Shown one piece after another: positions 39,458-51,166 of a stretch of 64,000 bases of DNA. Source of the stretch: Phlyctochytrium arcticum. Its lineage: Eukaryota; Chytridiomycota; Chytridiomycetes; Chytridiales; Chytridiaceae. Location: NCBI GenBank assembly GCA_025602905.1, contig JAHLKI010000017.1:372001-436000 (forward strand), written 5' to 3'. The notes beneath the pieces were generated by a model. That model searched no databases and had not been told where the DNA came from. It saw nothing but the letters and a program-made list of their open reading frames with translations. Made by a program: the position numbers and the translations under genes. The number at the start of each line of letters is the position of its first letter. Within the stretch, counting starts at the first letter, position 1.

Positions 39458-39465
39458 TATAAAAA
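39458..39465 (+). promoter_or_regulatory. TATA box of small hydrophilic gene
   Basis: TATAAAAA starts at 39458, 165 bp before the ATG at 39623. A CCCCT core lies 25 bp upstream of it, as in yeast-type stress response elements. This is one of only a few clear TATA boxes in the host part of the window and fits a strongly regulated gene. Confidence 0.55.
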
Positions 39466-39622
39466 AAAAGAGCAGGGCCGGGCCCGCCCGGGACAGTAAC
39501 TATCGGCATAAACGCTCAACCACCAGCTCAACCACTACAAAACACACGCCAGACACACGCAACCTACTCGCATCAGCAATAACACTCCTCCTCAGGAACT
39601 ACATCGCCGTAACATCAGCAAT

Positions 39623-39926
39623 ATGAGCAGCCAAGGTGAGTCGCGATGGTTTGCACCCCCCCCCGCCTCAACTCATTCTAATCCACATAATCACATTTCC
39701 ACCTACAGCCTCCAACAACAGCGGATCCAAACCTACCAGCGCACTCGTGACCCACGGCCAGTCTATGGACGCATCTCATCGCAAAGAGGCTGATCGAGCC
39801 GCGCAAGAAGCAGCCAACGCCCCTAAAGAAAGCAGCGGGTGGGTCAACGCCGACCAAACTGTCCAGCCGCCAACGGGAGGCAAACCCATCGTGGGAAAAG
39901 TGGAGGGTGATCACCACAAAGAGTAA
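39623..39926 (+). CDS. Small hydrophilic protein (76 aa), stress-type
   Basis: Two exons, 39623-39635 and 39709-39926, join across a GTGAGT...CTACAG intron (phase 1). The product has no hydrophobic segment: it is rich in Ala, Lys, Glu, Ser and Gly (HRKEADRAAQEAANAPKESS) and resembles LEA/Hsp12-like disordered stress proteins in composition only; no family match is claimed. A strong TATA box and a CCCCT stress-type element upstream support inducible expression. The frame, intron and promoter together make it a real gene. Confidence 0.65.
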
Positions 39927-40194
39927 CTTGGGCTGGGAACTCCTATAAAGCAAAAAGATAGTACCGTTCTTGTATATACTTTTTTAAAATGAAATGTTTG
40001 TCGTTGTTCAAAGAGTCTGTGGGTTGTTGCAACAAGAGTGAATTGTAAAAGAAAACGACCAACGAGTGTCGCTTCAGGTGTCGCTTGTTCCACGACGACC
40101 AGTCCACGTATTCACCGCCTGCGCCACGCAAGCTCACCGACCGCTCTCAATCGAAATTGGCCGTTGGAAAATCTATTGACTATCCAGCCAAAAG

Positions 40195-41139
40195 ATGATT
40201 CAATCAACGTTTATTGCTCGCGTAGCGGACGGTCTGTTCCTAGCGGCCGATGAGGAGGTGGGTTGCCTGGCCTTTTAGCGGCTTCAGTGTGTCGGATTTC
40301 ATACGGTCTCCATGACATTGACATACATCCTTTCGCCTATCTGCAAATGCAATTCAAAAATCAGTCCTATGATCTCACAGAGTACCGGAACCAAGCCAAG
40401 ATGCTGCTGAAGCGATTAACACCTCAATCCGACCAACGATGTTCGATCGAAACTGGCAATCTCGTGTTCCAGTATGTTCAAAAGACACATTCTTCATCAT
40501 TTGTCCTAAACACTAATGGATCCGTCCTCCAGCTACCTCATTGAATTTGGCGTCTGTTACCTATGTCTCTGCGACAAAGCATACCCACGCAAGCTAGCAT
40601 TTGCGTACCTTGAGGATATACAGCAAGAGTTTCAAGAAAAGTACGGGGATCAGGTTGGGACGGTGGCAAGGCCATACGCATTAATGAAGTTTGGTAAATA
40701 TTTCTTCGCCTATCCTGACGTGCAGTTGTACCTACTGACCACCTTGACCACCCGCAGACACATATATACAAAAAGTCAAAAAGCAATACCAAGATTCGCG
40801 AACGCAACGAAACTTGAACAAGCTGAATGAAGATCTGCAGGATGTCACACGGATCATGACACGAAACATTCATGATGTTCTTGGGCGTGGCGAGGCATTA
40901 GATCGTGCGTATTTGTCAAATTGCTTTTTGGTCCCAACAGCTCATAAATTCTAACTCTCTCTTTTCTCGCTTGCATAGGCATGTCGACAGCATCGCGCGA
41001 CTTGGCAGATCGAACAAAAGAGTACCACAAAAACGCCAAGCAACTGAACTTGCAGGCGCTATACCAAAAATACGGACCACCAGTTATAGTATTGACTGTT
41101 GTCACATTGGTGGTCTACATTCGCTTTTGGTGGTGGTAA
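40195..41139 (+). CDS. SEC22: R-SNARE SEC22
   Basis: Five exons (40195-40257, 40365-40471, 40533-40693, 40758-40904, 40979-41139) give 212 aa. An N-terminal longin domain ([47 protein letters not shown]) is followed by an R-SNARE motif ([27 protein letters not shown]) and a C-terminal anchor ending YIRFWWW. SEC22 cycles between ER and Golgi and pairs with Q-SNAREs in COPII/COPI transport. Length and motif spacing equal human SEC22B (215 aa). The donor at 40472 was chosen because it yields the conserved FHYLIE sequence. Confidence 0.95.
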
Positions 41140-41409
41140 AATTTCTGTCCCTCTTGATCCTCTCCATCAACTTCTTCATTTCCAATGCGCGCGCAATGCC
41201 CCCCATTTGGCTTGTTTGTAGATATCCAACAACTTTCCCAAAGCGCTTATTTACTTGCATCCCTGCTATTCCCCAAATGTCGCCCCCTTGTATACGCCGG
41301 CCCTCTAGATTCTGATTTATTCCACTCGTTTACTCTCACTCCCATACACACTATCTGTCATATCACTATGCCTAATACGACTACTCTCGGCCCCCTTCTT
41401 GACTTTCAC

Positions 41410-42042
41410 CTACATCTTGGCTGTTGCGTGTCTCAACGCATCCTCGCCGTGGACCAGTACGCACGGACCACCACTTACAACGCTTACTCCCCGTTCCTTG
41501 GCAATCCGCAGCGCTTCATCAGACTCTGACCCCGGCTGCATCCATACATGCTTGATGCCCACCTCGGCCGCCTGATTGATGACAGAAGTCGTCACTTTGG
41601 GCGGCGTGATGATGGATACAGAGTACTCGCTAGGGTTATCCAACTCGGACAGAGACTTTACTGCAACATGACCTTCAATCTCTCCTCCTTTCTTTTTGAA
41701 TCAGAATACACATTAGAGTTCATTAGCAGCGTTCGTGAAATGAGGAAAAGACTTACGGGATTGATCGGGACAACCGACAACTTCTGATCCAGATACCATC
41801 TAAACACTTTATTCCCAAACTTTGTTCGATCATTACTGGCTCCAACTAAACCGCTGTATGAGCCCAACATAATTCAATAATGGACGAAAAACAAACATAC
41901 CAACGGCAAATTTCCCACTCTTGTAAAAATCAGATTGCGCACGGGGAACGCTGCTGGAATAGGACATGATGGGTGATCGAGGTCTTGGCAAGACTACCAA
42001 GCGACTTGTAAGTGTTGGGATGCGTGATTGTGCGAAAAGCAT
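41410..42042 (-). CDS. CoA-binding Rossmann-fold protein, likely mitochondrial
   Basis: Three exons (42042-41901, 41845-41757, 41691-41410) encode 170 aa. After a basic, Ser/Arg-rich N-terminus (MLFAQSRIPTLTSRLVVLPR) comes a CoA_binding_2 domain: VVGASNDRTKFGNKVFRWYL, VVPINPKGGEIEGHVAVKSL, VSIITPPKVTTSVINQAAE, GIKHVWMQPGSESDEAL and SGGPCVLV. It is the family of bacterial YccU/YneT and related to the CoA-binding half of succinyl-CoA ligase alpha, but lacks its ligase domain. Biochemical role is not established. An internal ATG (MSYSSSVPR) could give a cytosolic form. Divergent from the gene at 42536. Confidence 0.85.
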
Positions 42043-42535
42043 TCGCGGAATGTGCAAGGACGGGTTCTGACGTCCACAGAATTGGAAAAAGTGTGTTGAC
42101 GCCGTTTTTATGAATTTCTCATCCTGCAGACTTCTGGACAGCTATTTCGAGTGCACTGTCTTACATTTTCGTTATTTACAGCGCCTACTCGTATAGTTCA
42201 CCTCTACCGTTCTCAGTACATCTGTATGGAAACGGCCAGAGAAATGGAGATCTTACTACCCCATAGTGGCAACCAGCCCAGATTTGCTTGATGCTGTCAA
42301 TACCGTACACAAAGCAACATTTGTCAATTCCTCATATATTATCCAGAGGCCATCTCAACCTTTTCCTCGAGAGAATAGGTCTTCCAGGCTTGAAGTTCAG
42401 CGCCACGCTTTTGCCACGCCCTTGTCAGCGCCGCTCCGACTCTTTCCGCTCCTCGCCATCCTTCACAAATTGCGAAAGAACCCCAAGTCGTTGCTCTAGT
42501 AGAATGGCCTTCCAGAGAATAAAAACAAACACAAC
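42043..42535. other. Divergent intergenic region
   Basis: This 493-bp region between divergent starts has no TATA box, repeat or extra reading frame that I can support. Confidence 0.4.
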
Positions 42536-43141
42536 ATGACTGGGATGATGCAGTCCACTTCTACTTCGCAATGTGCCGGGTTCGGGGATCCGGTCCGCAA
42601 GTTGATTCCCTACCTTCATACCCCACCGTCATTACTTCACTCACCACCACCGCAGCCCATTCACGAAACTTCGGATAGCACAACCTCATCATCAAGTACT
42701 CGAGCTCGGGCATGGACTCAAGATTTTACGACGTTTGCGTCGGGTAAATCGGACTACACAAGTCATCATAACCTGGACGGTCCTCCCCACCACGAAGAAT
42801 TCTCGCAAGAATGGAGTAATGAAGCCTTTACTACCCGATTCCTAGCTTCCATTGGACCACCTCCCACTCAGAGCATGCCCAGTATGTCATCTGCTATTCA
42901 AGCCGAGTCGGTTCCAGAGTCATCATTGGGCGACCAGGTCTGGGACGGGATGAGTGGATCGAGACCAGAATGGAATTTTGATTTGGTCTTCTCGGGAGTC
43001 TTGAATGAGCACCAGTCGGAAGACGGTGAAGAAGACGACACTGGCGACGATGAGATAGTGCGGGAAAAGGCCAAACGAATGGTGGAACTCGCCCGCCGAC
43101 GGCTGGGACTGCTGTTGGGGCAAGTCGGGCAAAAAACTTGA
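42536..43141 (+). CDS. Unrecognised acidic Ser/Pro-rich protein (201 aa)
   Basis: A single exon runs from ATG at 42536 to TGA at 43141. The N-terminal half is Ser/Thr/Pro-rich (TTSSSSTRARAW, HTPPSLLHSPPPQPIHE), the middle contains aromatic-acidic stretches (EEFSQEWSNEAFTTRF, EWNFDLVFSG), then an acidic run (EDGEEDDTGDDE) and a basic amphipathic C-terminal helix (KAKRMVELARRRLGLLL). It could be a small adaptor or transcription-linked factor; nothing decides it. A peroxisomal co-receptor was considered because of the N-terminal Cys and aromatic motifs but the WxxxF spacing is absent. Confidence 0.6.
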   Translation: MTGMMQSTSTSQCAGFGDPVRKLIPYLHTPPSLLHSPPPQPIHETSDSTTSSSSTRARAWTQDFTTFASGKSDYTSHHNLDGPPHHEEFSQEWSNEAFTTRFLASIGPPPTQSMPSMSSAIQAESVPESSLGDQVWDGMSGSRPEWNFDLVFSGVLNEHQSEDGEEDDTGDDEIVREKAKRMVELARRRLGLLLGQVGQKT

Positions 43142-46100
43142 GAGGTGGATGGGCTGTTGCTTTGATACTACAATTTTATGTATTTTTTTTTATCTTTTTC
43201 TTCAATAGAACGTCTATACATCACTTGTGGTTTTGTCTTTGGGAAGGATCTTGATTGTTTCTCGTGCTTTTGCCTATGCCAGAACACATACTCCCGAACA
43301 AACCGAGACGGATTTCAGTGCCGATGTACAAGCTCAGATCACCAATTGACCATTACCCTTCGTGTTTCAGCGGCTGTCGTTTTGGCTGTCTCTTCCGCCG
43401 CTCCATACTATTTTGTCACATTCCACTTTCTTCCCCATTCGAACTAGCCGTACAATTTTGCGTTAGAATTCAGTGTGCCAAATGAATGAGAAGGGGGTGT
43501 AATTTGGTGTATCGGGGACTTACGCATGTAAGCAACTCGCAATAAAAATGTCTGAGGCATTTATTTTTCTCCGATCTTTTTAAGGGTCACTCGGGTATAG
43601 AGAGAGAGAGAGAGTCTTTGGAACATCCTTTATGCTTTTTGCCGTAGTGCGGGCAATATAGATCTTGCACTACCCGATGCTCAAGGTCCAACTAACGTTC
43701 TCTGTCCGGTTGATGAAGGTGAGGTTGTTCCCAAAAGGGTGAATGTGTAAGAGTAAACCACGACCTCTTCATCGTAATCCTTCCTTATAACGGGTAGTGT
43801 CTAGCGAAACCCACCGCCCAAAAATGCTACAATGCCAAGTGTCATTTCTAACATCATCACAAAGTTCCTATTGCAAAGCAGCTTCCTTAGGCTTCATTCT
43901 CCAAAGATACTCCTCTAGAGTTGGGGAGTAAGTTACCGAGAGCGTCTGTTAGCGGTTTTCTAAATGGAAACCCCGAATTGAGCTTGAACATCGATTGGGA
44001 TTTTCATGTCGAGTGCGCAGTACATCCCCTTGACCTTCGGATGTGGTTGTGGCAAAATACGCAGCTCCACTTGTCCATCCTCTCGTTTAATTGGAAGAGA
44101 TACCGATATATACCAAGCTCGCTGACGCATCTTATCAGGCAAGTTATCGCTATGGGGCACGAAGCCTCTACGATTGTTTGGTAGATTTAGCCTATAATTA
44201 TGCATTAGGCCGCTGGCCGAAGCGCCCCTGTCCGCTTCTTAAGCGTAAACTTCTTACTTTTGTACAAGTGTTGCTTTCAACTGCCTTGTGCATGATTCAT
44301 GAGGGGCTGGACGTGGGAAAATATTTGTCAAGCGCGTAATTGGTAGCCGAAATGACTGTACCGTTACAATGCATGACCATGCCATGATGATATAGACTTT
44401 CCCCTCTTCGCTTTTTTTAGACCTGGGTGGTATTTGAATACATACCCATCACATTATAGAAGGTCAAATCGCTCGGGTTCACTCCATGTGAGTCTTTCAC
44501 TTCTCCAGTAAATCAAAATTTAAGCAGAACAGCGAGACTGAACAGGAAAAATGTAATCGACTACTCATTAAAACCTTAAACATGTTTGTATGCGACGTCT
44601 GCTTTGCTGCCCATCAGTTTTGCCCCTTCAGTATGACTACCATAAATTGTTGATCAAGGATTTTATGTCAACCATTGGAGAGAATCTTGATGTATCCAGC
44701 CACTGTCTGTCACCATCGCTTACACATGCAACTTGTCGATAGTGATGGCATATGAACTGATAATCGAGGCCATATTGATTTTTAATACTGCTTATTTTTA
44801 AAAACCTGTTCAGAAGACAGTATGCAGGATATGAGAATATGAGAACATTTGCACCTTGGGTCATGTATCAGTTGTATTGGTGCCCATCTTTAATTGCCAA
44901 TTTATTTCTCGCCATTAAGATAATTTGTTGGGGGAGCAGTAAGCTAGTCCTTTTCAATGGCACCGCATTTGCAGGGAAGTTTGCGGTCTTTCTTGGCAAA
45001 TTGGCGGCAGATCGGGACTGTACATCATAGTACGGGGAAACCATTGACGCTGCTTTCCTCAGATAGTGCTCCCATTGACAGTCAGGACAGGAAGCTAACC
45101 AGAAATCCGCTTACTACTCCCAATTTGCCAAGGAGAATGTCTGTAATGAGAATCATACCATTGCGGAAAAAGGAATGATAATACTCAGGAAAGTCAAAGA
45201 GAACAGTCACGAGACCCTTAAGGAATGTTCTGCACTTGAAAGTCCAATGTTGCCAAAAATGTTTGCATGCTCGATTTGATGATTTCCAGGCAATACTCGT
45301 GATATTTGGGCTCCTATCCTCTCCACTTTCTGCGTAGGTGCTTCAAAGGAAAAATATAGTGCAGTAGCCAGCAACTGATTGGACACACTTGGCAACTGTC
45401 AGAGAGACCAGGCTGGAATTTATTGATGGTCATTCACATTCCCCTTGGATGACCTGCTTTGATGACATACAAAGTTGGCATGGCAGTACAATCTTTCAAG
45501 CATTCAGATTTGTCACATATTTGCCTCTAAACAGGGCAAGAATGTTACTTTTTAGGAATCGGGTCCCTATTTAGTCCAAAAAGGCCTTAATTTCGCGACT
45601 TCAAAGCAAGTTTTCCAAGATTTTCAGAAGTTTTCATCTTTGTCTGGATCTGATGTCAATAGAAGTATGTTGCATTGGCCTCAGCGTATAATGCTCTTGA
45701 AGTTTTAAATCAATGTAAACCCTGCCAATCAATTTACTAATTATTTCAACGTCTGGCAAAGGCATATCCACCGTGGGAACAATGAGCTGCTCCTTTGAGC
45801 TTGCAGCCAACCTCAAAACCAGTCCTTTAGGATGAAGTGTTCAAGGAGCGGAAAACAGAAAAGGGAATGATATTCTGCCTAATTTTGTGCTGTATGGTGC
45901 ATCTTGGCAAGAGCTCAAAGTTCATCTGGTTGGCAGCACCGCATTGCTGGATGTGCATTGTTGAAGATTGCTCACATAAAGCATTGGGATTGGTAGACGA
46001 GAGACATTGTACATAAAGGACAGCATGTATGCCCTCGGGCTAAGAAAAAAGAAGCTTTATCCACTGTTGCATCTGTGTTATACATCAAATTCCATTTTCA

Positions 46101-48484
46101 ATGGTCCAATTTTCCCAACTTTCTTGGTAAGTCAGAACCAAATGGAGATTAGCCTTACAGATGAAGGCCCTGAAGGGTCATCCGCAGACCAACTAGCAGT
46201 GCAACTCAGTTGGAGCAGTCTCCCCAACAAATCCATCAGCGCACAGTTGACCACCAGTGAAATGGTGCACCAACTGGATCAAACAACTGTCACGGCATCC
46301 ATATTACACTAACTCTTGGAAGCAGAAGTGGTCGGTTGGAATTGTGAACCTCAGAAGGGATGGGCTCCTTGACCTGTACAGGCAACATTTTGCTGTGGGA
46401 ATGAGCATGTAATCTCATCCTGGGGAAGACACAGTTGCTGTCTTGATGTGCAATGCAGAAGTGGCGCAAAAGCTGCTGAACTGAAGCAGTTTTCCCAATC
46501 GAGACCGTGGGACCCATTTCTATGGAGTGTGCCACCTTGCGCGGCTAATCTGCATGGAATCTGGAACTTGCAGATTTCAGTTGTGGCAAGGTCCACGAGA
46601 AGGACACCAGTCCTGATATGCTCTGTTACGGTATCAAATGAAAACAAAACCAGCCGGGATATCTCACTGGACATCAGCGCATGCCTCCGGAAGATGGAGG
46701 TCAAAATCTATACGCAGGCAGCCGTATAGTTGAACCTGTTCGGACAACAACACGTCATGTAAGGGACCATTCCCTTCATTCGCCAACAGTCCATCTGGGC
46801 ACATTTTAAGGCATTGAAAATTGGGACACATGTGCAGAAGGCAATATTGATTGGATTAAAGCGGTACTATTAAGAAGCGTACGTCAATTGATCCACCAAA
46901 GAGCTTGCAGCAAGATATTTTCCCAGATGTGTCCTTTGGCTGGAGTAACTGGCAAACCGAAACAGAGCGGAACCCGATATAACCACGGGCGGCTGTTTCT
47001 CCGTCAGCCTCGAATTACTTTCAATATCCCAATATCCCAACCATTCGATGTGAAACCATCCTGTGTTGAAGAAACATGTATATTACCACACATCGGCGAG
47101 CATTCATCAAGGAAATTCAGGACCCCATCGATCTCATGCTTCAGCAAGCCATTCTGTCTGTGTTGAGACAACTGGACGATTTTCATGGTACCCATGGGAG
47201 AAAATACGCGAATATTCAATCTGAATGTTACCAAAATCCCGCAGTTCCTATCCGCGGTGTTGTAGGGTGCCATGGAAGGCACGGGGACAGTGTTCAGAAT
47301 AGAACCTTCGTATAATCAAACAACAGTATCAACAGCAGCAAATCCCACATCCAGCACCATCAGCAGTACACCCTTCCACAGCAACAAGAAGTTGACTTGG
47401 CACCTTATCCCAAATGGGTCAGTAAGTTTGTGCCGTCCAAAATGTATGCTAGGAGTGGGGGACTGGACGTGAGCTCGGTCCTGTCATAAAGACCAGGAGG
47501 CACGATGGCCCTGAACGGTTTCTCAACCCACATAAGGTGATTATTGATGCAGTCAAGGTCAATGCTGGAGTGGCAGCAAACTTGTTGGTTGAATGGTAAG
47601 CACCGACAGAAGGGCTGGTTGCTCGACAATCTGTCAAATAACATGAGTGCGGTCTGAACTGTAAATAGATAGATGGCTAGCTTCAGCTTCATGTTTTTGA
47701 CATAAAATACTGTACATTTTGTTGTACCCTGGACAACCACTTTGTGGTGCAGACTTTAAGCAGAAAGCAGTCAAGACAACGGGATCATTAACATCATTTG
47801 AAGCACAAATTATAAATCATAACAAGCTTAATGTTGCCGGAAGTAATCTTGGCCAAAGCAGTACATGAACCATTCAGAAAAAGAATTAGAATCATGTCAC
47901 AAACTTTGATCAGGTCATACAAATCAAATCAAAAACAAGTATGTCAGATAGTATACAGACTTGAATTAACCATTACTGTAGTACTTCAATCTCAAATGGG
48001 ACCAGGGGCCAGCACCAGTCACAATAGGGGCTGGACAACGGCCTACAAGGTTCTCTAAAATTTGCATTTGCAAAAAAGAATGATTCAGAGTGCCTTGCAG
48101 GATAATGGAAGTCCACTCATACGCAAGATCGAGATGCGGGGGAAGGTTAAAAAGGGGCTGGGAAAGTAAAGAACAGTAAATAAGAGGTCCAGATCATTTT
48201 ATGTAGGAAAATACAAAAAAAAATCCATCTGGGAAAAACAGTATGAATGTATTTCTAGCATAAAAACACCAGGGTCGCAGAATGGCTGGCAACCTGTGTT
48301 GCAACACCACATAAACCAATGGCATCTAGTTTGTATGAGAGGGTAAGCCCTCGCTTTGCTTGGGTACATTGTAGGGAGTATTTTCATTTTGATCTCCACC
48401 AAATAAGTTGAAGCGACAAAAATATCAAAATGTAAATGTTCTCAATGAATGACATTCAAGAGGTCTGGCAAAAATGTAGGTATG
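43142..48484. other. Gene-poor region, probably old repeats
   Basis: No gene is supported over 5.3 kb. Frames are short on both strands and cannot be joined with consistent splicing. Pieces that look once-coding occur (minus strand about 45634-45816, LRLAASSKEQLIVPTVDMPL; plus strand about 47480-47605, GPVIKTRRHDGPERFLNPHK), suggesting decayed elements. A copy of the Helitron-linked CCTCGCTTTGCTTGGGTAC motif lies at about 48350. The change from dense genes to this landscape is abrupt near 43.2 kb. Confidence 0.5.
43599..43614 (+). repeat. (AG)8 microsatellite
   Basis: Eight AG dinucleotides in a row lie in non-coding DNA about 460 bp after the last recognisable host gene. Confidence 0.9.
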
Positions 48485-48488
48485 TTAT

Positions 48489-48850
48489 CCCTCTGAGCCA
48501 AGAGACCTAAATTTAGGTTCAAAATTGCCCAAAAAATTGCGGCCTCTCTGACAGGACATGTTGCCCCAAACACTGGCTATCACCTCTTTTTTTCCGTTTG
48601 CCATTTGAATGGCTGTAGAATTATTAAGATTTTACTGAAGTTTTGAGCAGATGCACATTTGACATGTTTCAAATTAGGAGGAATTCAACGTAGAACAGCA
48701 AGTGCATGAAATATTCTGAAAATGAATAATGCTGTACTGATGGAGTTGTTGCCCCGAGCCTACGCTCAAATCTCATATTTTTTTTACTCTATTGAGATGG
48801 AATTTGTTAGTTCATCTAGACAGCAGGACGGTGGCCATGGAAGTCGGAAT

Positions 48851-48884
<34 letters not shown>

Positions 48885-49232
48885 TGAACTAGCCCTGAAA
48901 ATGGATGGCGCTCAAGCGTGCTACCCATACTCAACCGACAGGGTAAATCGAGGCTCTGTCGAGTAGGAGGGCGTGGAGGTTTGTTTTAGTCTTAACATTT
49001 TGTAGACATGTCTTGTTCCAAAATGGCCAAAAATGGGTGACAAAACAAACACAATTGGGACCATATCCTAGCTTGCAAGCTCTAATAAGGCGAATCTGAA
49101 GTCTTGATTGATTCTGGATAGAAATTGAGCAAAGAAAATAATACTGTAACCATCAGGATGTCTGTCAATGCAATTTACAAGAAACTTTTCTAAAACCTAA
49201 ATTTAGGTTCAAATAATGCGTGGCTCAGAGGG
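48489..49232. mobile_element. 744-bp TIR element carrying rRNA sequence
   Basis: The ends are inverted copies of CCCTCTGAGCCA (48489-48500 and the complement at 49221-49232), each followed inward by a CCTAAATTTAGG palindrome (48506-48517 and 49196-49207). TTAT lies immediately outside both ends (48485-48488 and 49233-49236), as expected for a 4-bp target-site duplication. No transposase frame lies inside, so it would be a non-autonomous (MITE-like) element. Between the ends is AT-rich sequence plus about 180 bp of 28S rRNA. The superfamily is undecided; a 3-bp TTA duplication of the PIF/Harbinger type would also fit. Confidence 0.65.
48804..48981 (+). rRNA. Large-subunit rRNA fragment (partial, displaced)
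   Basis: About 178 bp match the highly conserved fungal 25S/28S segment beginning TTGTTAGTTCATCTAGACAG and containing CAGCAGGACGGTGGCCATGG, AATCCGCTAAGGAGTGTGTA, ACTCACCTGCCGAATGAACT and GGATGGCGCTCAAGCG, ending near GTAGGAGGGCGTGGAGG. Both ends stop abruptly in AT-rich DNA, and the rest of the rRNA is absent, so it is not a functional gene. It lies wholly inside the TIR element at 48489-49232. A few differences from the usual rRNA sequence near the right end suggest it is no longer under selection. Confidence 0.85.
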
Positions 49233-50048
49233 TTATACACCAATCCCTTCCATGTTTGCCCATATAACTTGTGAATAGTAATTGCATACGTCATGGATGT
49301 GCAATGTTAAATATCTTGATGGTGAATACTGCTCATCTTCACAGAGACCTTGTCTGCATTTGCCAATTTTTTCTTGCTAAAGACATGGTATAATGTAACT
49401 GCTAATATCAATTCACTGACAATGATCCCATTGTCTTCTTTGAGGTAAGCATGTCCAGGGTTGATTGAGATTGGTGCTTCATACCAAAGTTTCCTCACAA
49501 AATCAACATGAGCATTTGCAAAATTGAGCCTACAGTTGTGTGTACTCCGTCAAGTTAAAAACACTTGGGCTGTCTCGCATGTACAAAAATCACCGCCCAA
49601 GATAGCAACAGCGCCACCAATGAAGTTGACCCGAATATTAGTTGGGACCTTTGTCTCACATGTGCACCGGGGCATTGAATCCACAAAGAAGCTGACTTTT
49701 GTAGTCAAGAACTCTGCCAAGCCAAAATTGCCCCTTAGTACTTGGGTCATGGGAAATTTCATGTTAGTTATCCAATGCAAGCATGCAGAGTTTTGTATAT
49801 TTCTTAGTTTTGCCAGTGTCCCTATCGTGTGAAATCATATAAAAAGTCAGCACTGTCACCTACAATATTTGTATGCTTTCAAGCACATCTCACATCTACT
49901 CATTGTCATGCAAAAAATAGTCTGGTGGTCTAATTCAGTCCGGGTCATTTTTCAATATAATCATAATTGACTTAAAACCGAACACTTTCTTTCAGTGGGG
50001 GGGACAGTGAAAGCGTATGTTGTAGTACAGTGTATGCATAAATAAGTA
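49233..50048. other. AT-rich intergenic stretch
   Basis: Short frames occur on both strands, but none is recognisable. A minus-strand stretch near 49550-49780 (including GAVAILGGDFCTCE) resembles a piece of a helicase GGDF-Q region, so this may be another eroded Helitron fragment. Confidence 0.35.
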
Positions 50049-50692
50049 CTAATCCAAAACCATAGTCTCTTCAAACGTTGCATCCCACAGGCTATCAAAT
50101 GTTTTTTGGTCTGTCTTCTGTACAATGCTAAGATACTCATCTATCTGTTTGTGTTCTGGTGTAAGCATGCCAACTTTGCCTTCCGAGAACTTGATAGGAT
50201 CTGAGACGTATAATCCCCATACATGCTCACGGAAACATTTGAGTTCAGTTGATTTGAGGGGTTGGACCTGGCTGGCAGTGGCTCCAATTGACTCAACGTT
50301 TTCGAGTGACCATCACTTTGTGTTGCCCAAGCCCACCACACATCAGCATGTACCGCAAAGTCTGCAGGTGGGTTTGGCAAAATTTGAATTTTGCCACCAT
50401 CTTGTGTGCACTGCAGGTAGTTGGTGCTGTAGATTGGGTTCACAATACCGTAAATTGCGTCCATAATGAATGCCATAATGCCAATGTGATGCCAGTAGTC
50501 ATTGAGGCTTTTTGCCTTGGTGCTGAGAGTCCAGAACAGTAAAATGTGGATTGCTGACATTGTAAATAATTCCGTACCATGGACAGCCATTGGAATGCAC
50601 GGGCCAGTAGACAAAGTCCTGATGTTCCATTCTATGATGCCGTGTTCGTCGTGCCCACGATAGAAGGTATGTAGTCCCTGTGGTAAATGAAA

Positions 50693-50714
50693 TCAATATT
50701 CCTGGACACATTAA
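50693..50714. repeat. Intron palindrome copy (degenerate right half)
   Basis: Left half TCAATATTCC is intact, right half is eroded. It lies between a TTGAACTCAAG-type border and coding-like DNA in the broken protease-like gene. Confidence 0.5.
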
Positions 50715-51144
50715 CTTTCTTTGAACTCAAGAATCCATCAGGAATATCCGCTTTTCAGAGCATTCAATGTACAAGTTAAGGTATTTGCTGATGATGGTAT
50801 TGTCCAGCCATTGTTTGTAATGCAGGGTATGAATGGGGTCCTGAGTTAGACAATCTCGCGAAGGCAGTATATCCCTTTCCGGGATCCCAGTTGTAAACGT
50901 TTTTGATGCATAGGTATCAGTGCAGACTGGGGTTTCAATTGACCAACCTTGAGCCAATTCCTGAATTGTTGGGATGCGGATGGTAGGCGGCTGTTCTGCA
51001 ATAATCTTGATTTTTGTTTTCTTTTTTGGCTTTTGTATTTTGGTTGGTCGGGTGCCCTTGCTAATTTGAGACAGTTTGGATACCAATGCATCTCTAATTT
51101 GCGGGCCAGCAGGTGTTGACTTGGGGGGGAAGGTGGTGGTTGTG

Positions 51145-51166
51145 TCAGTCTTCCTGGGAATATTGA
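51145..51166. repeat. Intron palindrome copy
   Basis: TCAGTCTTCC followed after TG by GGAATATTGA. It lies near the start of the broken protease-like gene. Confidence 0.6.

Noticed and set aside
42536..43141. PEX20/PEX5-type peroxisomal co-receptor
   Set aside because: An N-terminal Cys and aromatic-acidic motifs suggested it, but the tryptophans do not have WxxxF/Y spacing and no PEX7-binding motif is visible.
45634..45816. Minus-strand frame with protein-like sequence (VDMPLPDVEIISKLIG)
   Set aside because: It is too short, with no extension by splicing and no recognised family. It was kept only as a hint of decayed coding DNA.
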